Shown piece by piece: positions 49,537 to 56,515 of a stretch of 64,000 nt of DNA (its first letter is position 1; every line of letters begins with the position of its first letter). This DNA is from VRUE01 sp963714155. GTDB lineage: Bacteria > Actinomycetota > Thermoleophilia > Solirubrobacterales > 70-9. The DNA lies in NCBI GenBank assembly GCA_963714155.1, contig OY970236.1, forward strand, positions 124,001 to 188,000, given 5' to 3'. Both the position numbers and the translations under genes were made by a program. The notes under the pieces are model-generated. The model was given only the letters and a program-made list of their open reading frames with translations, was not told where the DNA came from and searched no databases.

Positions 49537-51131
49537 CCAACTCGCTGCTCTGGACACCGCTCGTCTTCGGCCTCCTCGGCCTCGTCGTGCCGCGCCGCTA
49601 CACCGGCTGGTGGGCGACCCTGGGCGCGGCCGTGACCCTGGGCATCGCGATCGCGATGCTGGTCGGCTTCGACTCGGGCGCCGCCGGCCTGCAGGACACC
49701 GTCGACGTCAACTGGATCCCCGGCCTCGGCGTCGACTACAGCCTCGGGATCGACGGCCTCAACGTCTTCCTGATCCTGCTGACCACCGTGCTGTGGATGG
49801 CCGGCACGGCCTTCGCGGCCTTCCGCGAACAGGACCGGCCCCACCTCTTCTTCCTGATGATGCTGGTCGGCGAGACCGCGACGCTGGGCTCGTTCCTGGC
49901 CCAGGACCTGCTGCTCTTCGTCCTCTTCTTCGACCTGATGCTGGTGCCGTTCTACTTCCTCTTCGGCGCCTGGGGCAGCGACCGCGAGGGCGGCCCGACG
50001 GCCTCGGCGGCGACGCTGAAGATGATCGTCTACACGCTGATCGGCTCGCTGCTGATGCTGGTCGCGGCGATCGCCACCGCGATCATCGCCGCCGACGGCG
50101 GCAAGATCACCTTCTCGATCGCCGAACTCGCCCAGCATCCGCTCGGCGAGGGCAGCCAGCGCTGGATCTTCTGGTTCTTCGCCGCCGCCTTTCTGGTCAA
50201 GATGCCGGCCTTCCTCCTGCACGGCTGGATGCCCGACGCCTACCGGGCGGCGCCGCTGCCCGCACTGGCGGTCTTCTCCGGCGTCCTGGCCAAGGTCGGC
50301 GCCTACGGCTTCCTGCGCGTCGTGCTGCCGCTCTTCCCCGACGCCACGGTCGAGTTCCAGGAGGTGATCCTGGTCATCGCCCTGGCCTCGATCCTCTACG
50401 GCTCGGTGATGGCCTTCACCCAGACCAACGTGCGGCTGATCGCCGGCTACTCCTCGGTGGCGCAGCTCGGCTTCATTACCGCCGGAATCTTCGCCCTCAG
50501 CGCCGATGGCTCCGACGGAGCGATCCTGCAGATGGTCAACCACGGCCTCGTCGTCGCGCCGCTCTTCGTGATCATCGCGCTCCTGGTCGAGCGCTCGGGC
50601 ACGGAAGACTTGCGCGAGATGGGCGGCATGGCGATGAAGGCACCGGTGCTGGCCGCGCTCTTCCTGATCGTCACCCTGGCGACCCTGGCGATGCCCGGTT
50701 CGGCCAATTTCGTCGGCGAGTTCTACATCCTCAACGGCCTCTTCGACTCGAAGATCGTCTTCGCCTTCGTCGCGATCAGCGGCGTCGCGATGAGCGCCTA
50801 CTACGCCCTGCGCCTCTACCAGCGGACGATGCATAACCGCCGCCCCGACGGCCTCGAATCGCGCGAGATCAACTTGCGCGATGGCATCGTGCTGGTCCCC
50901 CTCGTCCTCTGCATCCTCGGGCTGGCGCTCTACCCGCAGTTGATCTTGGAGCGCACAGATACCTCAGTGGCGCAGTCCGTGGCGGCGACCGAAGGGCCGT
51001 CAGGGGGGTCTCCGAAAACACTTAGCACGGAGCGGCCACCAAGTCCCGGAGCGCAAACCCCGCAGCTCCGCGGAGCTGCGTTTTCGGAGACCCCCCTGAC
51101 GACCCTCGAACCCACCAAGGCGAGCCAGTGA
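49533..51131 (+). CDS. nuoM: NADH-quinone oxidoreductase subunit M
   Basis: 532 residues, antiporter-like. DGLNVFLILLTTVLWMAG, FYFLFGAWGSDREG with the key Glu region, and KMPAFLLHGWMPDAYRAAP with the conserved Lys are typical. The natural C-terminus is around YPQLILERTDTSVAQSVAA; the following 40 residues, rich in Pro, Ser and Arg, come from the palindrome at 50999-51100. Overlaps nuoN by 4 bases. Confidence 0.95.
   Translation: MTNSLLWTPLVFGLLGLVVPRRYTGWWATLGAAVTLGIAIAMLVGFDSGAAGLQDTVDVNWIPGLGVDYSLGIDGLNVFLILLTTVLWMAGTAFAAFREQDRPHLFFLMMLVGETATLGSFLAQDLLLFVLFFDLMLVPFYFLFGAWGSDREGGPTASAATLKMIVYTLIGSLLMLVAAIATAIIAADGGKITFSIAELAQHPLGEGSQRWIFWFFAAAFLVKMPAFLLHGWMPDAYRAAPLPALAVFSGVLAKVGAYGFLRVVLPLFPDATVEFQEVILVIALASILYGSVMAFTQTNVRLIAGYSSVAQLGFITAGIFALSADGSDGAILQMVNHGLVVAPLFVIIALLVERSGTEDLREMGGMAMKAPVLAALFLIVTLATLAMPGSANFVGEFYILNGLFDSKIVFAFVAISGVAMSAYYALRLYQRTMHNRRPDGLESREINLRDGIVLVPLVLCILGLALYPQLILERTDTSVAQSVAATEGPSGGSPKTLSTERPPSPGAQTPQLRGAAFSETPLTTLEPTKASQ
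50999..51100. repeat. ACTCA-type palindrome at the 3' end of nuoM (ACTTA variant)
   Basis: Arms of 21 bases at 50999-51019 and 51080-51100 are exact reverse complements. The interior (60 bases) starts ACTTAGC and ends with an 18-base perfect palindrome centred on CGCG. The junction AAAAC-ACTTA-GC resembles AAAC-ACTCA-A at 36617. It is fully translated as the NuoM tail. Confidence 0.9.
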
Positions 51132-52624
51132 ACTTCAACGCTCCCGACATCGACTACGCCGCCCTCTCCCCCGTCCTGGCGCTGACCGTCGGCCTCTGCG
51201 TCGTCCTGCTCAGCGGCGTCTTCAAGCCATTCCGCCGCATCGCCCCAGACCTGACGCTGGTCACCCTCGCCGCCACGGCGAGCCTGCTGATCTGGCAGTG
51301 GGGAGATGCGACCGATCTCGTCTCAGGCTCGCTACGACTCGACGACCTGGCGATCTCGATCTCGCTGATCGCGATCCTCACCGCGGCCTTCGCCGTGCTC
51401 TTCTCGATCCGTGAGCCGGCCGCGGAGCAAGCGGGCTCGGGTGAGTACCACGCGCTCATGCTCGGCTCGGTGCTCGGCATGGTCCTGCTCGCCCAGGCCC
51501 AGAACCTGGTCACCTTCTTCGTCGCGATCGAGACGCTCTCGATCCCGCTCTACATCCTCTGCGCCACCAACATGCGCCGGGAGAAGTCGCTCGAGTCGGG
51601 GCTCAAGTACCTGATCGTCGGCTCGCTCGGATCGGCGACGCTGCTCTACGGCATGGCCTTCATCTACGGCGGCTCGGGCTCGACCGACTTCGCCGGGATC
51701 GCCGCCGGGATCTCGCAGCAGGGCGTGCTCAGCGATCCGCTCATCCTCGTCGGCATCGCGATGACCGCGGTCGGCCTCGCCTTCAAGACCTCGATCGCGC
51801 CCTTTCACCAGTGGACGCCCGACGTCTACGAGGGCGCGCCGTCGCCGATCACCAGCTTCATGGCGGTCGCCACCAAGGCCGCCGCCTTCGCCGTCTTCAT
51901 CCGCTTCTTCGATGTCGCCCTGGCGCCACAGGTAGACGAGTGGCAGCCGGCCCTCGCCGTGCTCGCCGCGATCTCAATCGTGGTCGGCAACGTCGGCGCC
52001 CTCGGCCAGGAATCGCTCAAGCGCCTGCTCGGCTACTCCGGCATCGCCCAGGCCGGCTACATCCTCGCCGGCCTCGTCGTCGCCAGCGAGGCCGGGGTCA
52101 ACGCGATCGTCTTCTACCTCGCCGCCTACGCCTTCATGAACCTCGCCGCCTTCGCCGTCGTCATCGCCCGCGAGCGCGAGACTCCGTTCGGCGACGACAT
52201 CGCCGCGGTGCGCGGCCTCGGCGCCGAGCGCCCGCTGCTGGCCTGGCCGCTGACGATCTCGATGCTCGGCCTCGCCGGCCTGCCGGCAACGGCGGGCTTC
52301 ATCGGCAAGCTCTACCTGATCGAGGCCCTGGTCGAAGGCGACTACACCTGGCTCGCCGTCTTCATCGCCGTCGGCACGATGATCTCGCTCGCCTACTACC
52401 TGCGGGTGGTGGCGGCGATGTGGATGCGGCCGGAGGGCGACGTCGCAGCGACCCCGGCGATCGCCGGTGCCTCGCCCGAGGCTGACCCGATCGACCCCGA
52501 GGCCGGCAAGCGCATCTACCTCGTAGGTCCGGCCCTGCTGGCTGCCGCCGCGGTCGTTTTCTTCGGCGTGATTCCGCAGCCGCTGGTCGAGTTCGCGGAA
52601 CACGCCGGGTCATCTCTCTTCTGA
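51128..52624 (+). CDS. nuoN: NADH-quinone oxidoreductase subunit N
   Basis: 498 residues, antiporter-like, last gene of the operon. ETLSIPLYILCATNMRREKSLESGLKYLIVGSLGSATLLYG, APFHQWTPDVYEGAPSPITSFMAVATKAAAF and LLGYSGIAQAGYILAG are NuoN signatures. No palindrome inside. A GC hairpin follows the stop by 22 bases. Confidence 0.96.
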   Translation: MNFNAPDIDYAALSPVLALTVGLCVVLLSGVFKPFRRIAPDLTLVTLAATASLLIWQWGDATDLVSGSLRLDDLAISISLIAILTAAFAVLFSIREPAAEQAGSGEYHALMLGSVLGMVLLAQAQNLVTFFVAIETLSIPLYILCATNMRREKSLESGLKYLIVGSLGSATLLYGMAFIYGGSGSTDFAGIAAGISQQGVLSDPLILVGIAMTAVGLAFKTSIAPFHQWTPDVYEGAPSPITSFMAVATKAAAFAVFIRFFDVALAPQVDEWQPALAVLAAISIVVGNVGALGQESLKRLLGYSGIAQAGYILAGLVVASEAGVNAIVFYLAAYAFMNLAAFAVVIARERETPFGDDIAAVRGLGAERPLLAWPLTISMLGLAGLPATAGFIGKLYLIEALVEGDYTWLAVFIAVGTMISLAYYLRVVAAMWMRPEGDVAATPAIAGASPEADPIDPEAGKRIYLVGPALLAAAAVVFFGVIPQPLVEFAEHAGSSLF

Positions 52625-52645
52625 AATCAGACGTCTCGGCGCGGC

Positions 52646-52668
52646 GGGTCCTGTCGCCGCAGGAACCC
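52646..52668 (+). terminator. Possible end-of-operon hairpin after nuoN
   Basis: GGGTCCTG and CAGGAACCC pair around TCGCCG with one bulge. No T-run follows, so it is not a classical intrinsic terminator. Position after the last nuo gene and before a promoter-like TATGTT suggests a transcript-end or mRNA-protecting role. Confidence 0.35.
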
Positions 52669-52741
52669 CCACCCCTTCCGGTAGCTAAAGCTTCCTCAGG
52701 GGCGGGTCCCCCTACGGCGCCACCCCCCGCGAGAGGCGTTG

Positions 52742-52747
52742 TATGTT
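52742..52747 (+). promoter_or_regulatory. Likely -10 box of the acyl-CoA synthetase gene
   Basis: TATGTT ends 6 bases before ATG 52754, with no Shine-Dalgarno sequence between, suggesting a leaderless transcript separate from nuo. Confidence 0.4.
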
Positions 52748-52753
52748 CAGCAG

Positions 52754-54508
52754 ATGAGCGAGCGGCCAAAAGCACTTCAAGCGGGGACGATGTGCGAGGC
52801 GTTTCAGCTGACCGCGGAGGAGTGGGCGGAGAGTCCGGCGCTGCGGTTTAAGGACTCCGACTACGAAGCGAGCTGGGCGGACTACGCGGAGGCGGTGCGG
52901 AAGCGGGCCGCCGGGCTCGCGAAGCTTGGGGTGAAACGAGGCGACACGGTTGGCTTCATGCTGGTCAACCGGCCCGCCCTGCACCTGACGGATGCGGCTG
53001 CGATGCACCTCGGCGCCACCTGCTTCTCGGTCTACAACACCTCCTCGCCGGAGCAGGTGGAGTACGTAGTCAAAGACGCGGAGAACCGGGTGATCGTCAC
53101 CGAGCAGGCGTTCCTCGACACCGTCCTGGCGGCGCGCGACGCCGTCGACACGCTCGAGCATGTCGTGGTCATCGACGGCCACGCCCCCGCGGGGACGATC
53201 TCGATCGACGAGCTGGAGGAGATGGGCGAGCCCGACTTCGACTTCGAGGCCGCCTGGCGCGCGGTCGAGCCCGATGACGTGCTCTGCCTGATCTACACCT
53301 CGGGCACGACCGGGCCGCCCAAGGGAGTGCAGCTGACCCACGCCAACATGGTCGCGGTCTGGCGCGCCTGCGACCAGGTCCAGCCGACCACCCCCGGCGG
53401 GCGCATGATCTCCTACCTGCCGAGCGCCCACATCGCCGACCGCTGGGCGGGGATCTACGCGCAGATGCTCTACGGCAGCTGCGTCTACTGCTGTCCCGAC
53501 CCGCGCCAGATGGTCGCCTACTCGATCGAGGTGAAACCAACGGTCTGGGGCGGCGTGCCGCGGATCTGGGAAAAGCTGAAGGCGGCGATCGAGATCGGCA
53601 TCGCGGCCGAGTCCGACGAGGCGAAACGCGAGGCGACGGTGGCGGCGATCGAGCTTGGCCGCCGCCGCGCTCGCGCCCAGATGGACGGCGGCGCGCCGGC
53701 CGAGCTCGAGGCCGAATGGCAGCAGGCTGACGAGCAGGTGCTCTCGACGATCCGCGCGATGCTCGGCCTCGACCAGGTCGAGTCGTTCGTGGTCGGGGCG
53801 GCGCCGACCCCTCCCGAGGTGCTCGAGTTCTTCCTCGCCCTCGGCATCGAGATCCGCGAGACCTGGGGAATGTCGGAGACGACCGCGATCACCACCCTGA
53901 ACCCGCCCGGCGGCGTGCGGGTCGGCACCGTCGGCCCGCCGATCCCGGACACCGAGGTGAAGCTCGCCGAGGACGGCGAGGTGATGGTGCGGGGACCGCA
54001 GGTGATGAAGGGCTACCGCAACATGCCCGAGAAGACGGCCGAGGCCTTCGGCGAGGACGGCTGGCTACTGACCGGCGACGTCGGCGAATTCGACGAGGCG
54101 GGCTACTTGCGCATCGTCGATCGCAAGAAGGAGCTGATCATCAATGCCGCCGGCAAGAACATGTCGCCGGCCAACATCGAGGCGAAGCTGAAGGCGGCCT
54201 CGGGCCTGATCGCCCACGCCGTCGCGATCGGCGACAACCGCCCCTACAACGTGGCCCTGATCGCGCTCGATCCCGAAAGCCTGACGGCACGGGGCGCGAC
54301 GGCCGACGACCCCGCGATCGCGGCGGAGATCGCGCAGGCGGTCGAGGAGGCCAACGCGCGCCTCTCGCGGGTCGAGCAGATCAAGCGCTACGAGCTGCTC
54401 AGCGGCGAGTGGGTCCCCGGCGGCGAGGAGCTGACGCCGACGATGAAGCTGAAGCGCCGCCCGATCGAGCGCAAGTACGAAGCGGAGATCGAAGCGCTCT
54501 ACGCGTAG
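52754..54508 (+). CDS. AMP-dependent long-chain acyl-CoA synthetase
   Basis: 584 residues of the adenylate-forming family. The P-loop-like motif is LIYTSGTTGPPKGVQLTH, motif A5 ETWGMSETT, the hinge TGDVGEFDEAGYLRIVDRKKELI, and the catalytic Lys lies near the end in LTPTMKLKRRPI. It is closest to FadD15-type long-chain synthetases with their inserted helical domain (about 285-345). It activates fatty acids to acyl-CoA via acyl-AMP. The gene starts 130 bases after nuoN. Confidence 0.93.
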   Translation: MSERPKALQAGTMCEAFQLTAEEWAESPALRFKDSDYEASWADYAEAVRKRAAGLAKLGVKRGDTVGFMLVNRPALHLTDAAAMHLGATCFSVYNTSSPEQVEYVVKDAENRVIVTEQAFLDTVLAARDAVDTLEHVVVIDGHAPAGTISIDELEEMGEPDFDFEAAWRAVEPDDVLCLIYTSGTTGPPKGVQLTHANMVAVWRACDQVQPTTPGGRMISYLPSAHIADRWAGIYAQMLYGSCVYCCPDPRQMVAYSIEVKPTVWGGVPRIWEKLKAAIEIGIAAESDEAKREATVAAIELGRRRARAQMDGGAPAELEAEWQQADEQVLSTIRAMLGLDQVESFVVGAAPTPPEVLEFFLALGIEIRETWGMSETTAITTLNPPGGVRVGTVGPPIPDTEVKLAEDGEVMVRGPQVMKGYRNMPEKTAEAFGEDGWLLTGDVGEFDEAGYLRIVDRKKELIINAAGKNMSPANIEAKLKAASGLIAHAVAIGDNRPYNVALIALDPESLTARGATADDPAIAAEIAQAVEEANARLSRVEQIKRYELLSGEWVPGGEELTPTMKLKRRPIERKYEAEIEALYA

Positions 54509-54542
54509 GCGCCGCCGCTCGGTGACCTGAAAGGGTCTCGCG

Positions 54543-55466
54543 ATCGGCGTCCTCCTCACAACCGCTGCGATCGCGATCTCCGTCGGGATCGGCGTCGCCT
54601 CCGAGCACCGCTGGCCGACCGGCGCTGCGCACGCTGCCCGCCGCTCGCTGACGCTGCTGCTCTACGTCTTCCTGCCGCCGGTGATCTTCTTCAACATCGC
54701 CAAGGCGGACATCGACCTCAGCCACGGCGTCGGCCTCGCCCTGGGAATCCTCGCCTCCTCGCTCGGGGCTCTCTTCGCTTACCTGATCGCCAGCCGGGTC
54801 TTGAAGCTGCCGCGCTTCCAAGTCGGCGCGGTCGTCTGCTGCGTGCTCAGCGTCAACACCGGCTACCTCGGCTACCCGCTGGCCGTGGCGCTGCTCGGCC
54901 GCGACCAGCTCTCCACCGCGGTCCTCTACGACGTCCTCGTCACCGGCCCCTGCCTGTTGCTCGGCGCCTTCGCCGTCGGCGCTGCCTTCGGCACCAAGGC
55001 CGGCGAAACGCCGCGCCAGCGCGTGCGCGCCTTCTTCACCCGCAACCCCGCCCTATACGCCGCGATCGCCGGCATCCTCGCCCCCAAGGCGCTGGCGCCG
55101 GACCTCCTCGTCGACATCTCCCAGGCGCTGATCGTGGCGATCCTGCCGATCGGCTTCTTCGCCGTCGGCGCCACCCTGGCCGAGAACGCCGAGCACGGCC
55201 AGCTGCCGATGCCGCCGCCAATGACCCGTCCCGTCGCGCTCACGGTCGCCACCCGCCTCGCCGTCGTCCCGGCCCTGCTGATGCTGATGGCGGCGCCGCT
55301 GATCGACCTACCCGCCGCCTACCGCCTGCTTTCCGCAATGCCGTCCGGTTTGAACTCGCTTGTAGTCGCCCATGCCTACGGACTGGACATGGAGATCACC
55401 GCTGAGGCCGTGGTCTGGTCGACCGCGATCGTCGTCGCCGCTTCGCTGCTCTCCCTGGCGTTCTGA
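54543..55466 (+). CDS. AEC-family (auxin efflux carrier-like) transporter, start unclear
   Basis: About 307 residues and 9-10 helices. YVFLPPVIFFNIAKADIDLS, NTGYLGYPLAVALLG and AMPSGLNSLVVAHAYGLDMEITAEAVVWSTAI are AEC hallmarks, the last being the usual C-terminal signature. The frame is open from a TGA at 54528-54530, but no ATG, GTG or TTG occurs before GTG 54681, which would delete the first helix. GAAAGGG (54529-54535) lies 7 bases before an ATC at 54543, so an AUC start is possible; otherwise a start codon was lost. The 3' end overlaps the next, opposite gene by 159 bases. Confidence 0.75.
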   Translation: MGVLLTTAAIAISVGIGVASEHRWPTGAAHAARRSLTLLLYVFLPPVIFFNIAKADIDLSHGVGLALGILASSLGALFAYLIASRVLKLPRFQVGAVVCCVLSVNTGYLGYPLAVALLGRDQLSTAVLYDVLVTGPCLLLGAFAVGAAFGTKAGETPRQRVRAFFTRNPALYAAIAGILAPKALAPDLLVDISQALIVAILPIGFFAVGATLAENAEHGQLPMPPPMTRPVALTVATRLAVVPALLMLMAAPLIDLPAAYRLLSAMPSGLNSLVVAHAYGLDMEITAEAVVWSTAIVVAASLLSLAF

Positions 55467-56060
55467 CCTCTGCACGAGGTTGAGGTCGAAGCCGGGACGG
55501 TGCAACACGAGCACGGTCGAGGTGCGGCAGGTCTCGGCACTGGTCTTTCCAGCGGTTGGAAACCCGAGGATCGCCCAGAGCAGCCCCGCCGTGAAGGCGC
55601 TGCCAACGAGAATGATCACGAGGCGGAACCAGAACCGATACTTGAAGAGGTTGGCTCGCTTCTTCCGCTTTCCCGGATCAGCCGGCCCGTCGATCCAGCC
55701 GACCGCGAGGCGGGCAATTCGGCCTTTGCCAAGCGCTTCGCCCAGGCCCGCGCTCGGCTCGCCACGCCCGCCAATTGCGACCCCGATGTCCCTCTCGAGC
55801 CCTTCCAGGGCATCAATGCCCCGGTTCACGAACACCTCGTTGCGTACATCGATGACGAGGAAGCCAACCGAGACCACAGCGCCGATAAGACCGATACCAA
55901 CTCCGAACAATCTCCACCCATGCTCGACCGCCTGCCCATAGGCGACAAGCAGAAGCCCGACGATGACCAGGAAGAAGTTGAATGTGGTCAAGCGCTGGGA
56001 AGCACTGTGCTGGAACCAACCCCAGGCGTAATCTAGTTCGGCTTTCAGTTTCTCTTCGAT
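55308..56060 (-). CDS. Hypothetical membrane protein, start unclear
   Basis: The segment LDYAWGWFQHSASQRLTTFNFFLVIVGLLLVAYG is characteristic of a family of actinobacterial membrane proteins of unknown function: an amphipathic lead, then two helices, a soluble middle part and a third helix (LVIILVGSAFTAGLLWAIL). The lead peptide lies upstream of the first canonical start (TTG 55991). The frame is open back to a TAG, with no ATG, GTG or TTG; an ATC at 56060 with AGG 7 bases before it may be used. The last 50 residues are antisense to the AEC gene and look non-conserved, as if the original stop was lost. Confidence 0.55.
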   Translation of the reverse strand: MEEKLKAELDYAWGWFQHSASQRLTTFNFFLVIVGLLLVAYGQAVEHGWRLFGVGIGLIGAVVSVGFLVIDVRNEVFVNRGIDALEGLERDIGVAIGGRGEPSAGLGEALGKGRIARLAVGWIDGPADPGKRKKRANLFKYRFWFRLVIILVGSAFTAGLLWAILGFPTAGKTSAETCRTSTVLVLHRPGFDLNLVQRSERQGEQRSGDDDRGRPDHGLSGDLHVQSVGMGDYKRVQTGRHCGKQAVGGG

Positions 56061-56121
56061 CGACTTACCTAACTATTTCTTTTGATCGTTCTGGATATGA
56101 TGCGATAAAGGGCGGACGGCG

Positions 56122-56466
56122 ATGCTGCACCACATTGGGATCGAGGTCGTACCCGCGGACGTCGAGCGCTCGGTCGAGCTCTGGCAGCTGCTCGGCTTCG
56201 AGTTGGTCGAGCCGCCCGCCTCGCTCAGCGAGTTCACCTGGCTGGAACGGGAGGGGACGCAGGTCCACCTGATGCCGACCGAGTCGCCGACCGTGCCGCC
56301 GCGCGGCCACACCGCGATCGTCGTCGCCGAGTTCGATCGCAGCTTCGCCGCGCTGGCCGAGCACGGCTTCGAGGTCGAGCGCCGCCGCGAACACTGGGGC
56401 GTGCCGCGGGCCGTCGTGATCGCGCCGGGCGGCCACCGGGTTGAGCTGATGGCCGCCGCACCTTAG
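56122..56466 (+). CDS. VOC-family (glyoxalase/bleomycin resistance-like) protein
   Basis: 114 residues, one full beta-alpha-beta-beta-beta pair. LHHIGIEVVPADVERSVELWQLLGFE has the first metal His, VHLMPTE and GHTAIVVAEFDRSFAAL the middle ligands, and APGGHRVELM the final Glu. Metal-dependent lyase, dioxygenase or antibiotic-binding functions occur in the family; the substrate is unknown. A TATGAT box about 20 bases upstream and AAGGGCGG near the ATG give a normal leadered gene. Confidence 0.87.
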   Translation: MLHHIGIEVVPADVERSVELWQLLGFELVEPPASLSEFTWLEREGTQVHLMPTESPTVPPRGHTAIVVAEFDRSFAALAEHGFEVERRREHWGVPRAVVIAPGGHRVELMAAAP

Positions 56467-56503
56467 GGAGATTTACCCTGCCGGCCCCCGCCGCGCCCGC
56501 GGC

Positions 56504-56509
56504 TACGAT
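56504..56509 (+). promoter_or_regulatory. Likely -10 box of the ThyX-like gene
   Basis: TACGAT ends 6 bases before GTG 56516, without a Shine-Dalgarno sequence. Confidence 0.4.
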
Positions 56510-56515
56510 GCGCCG

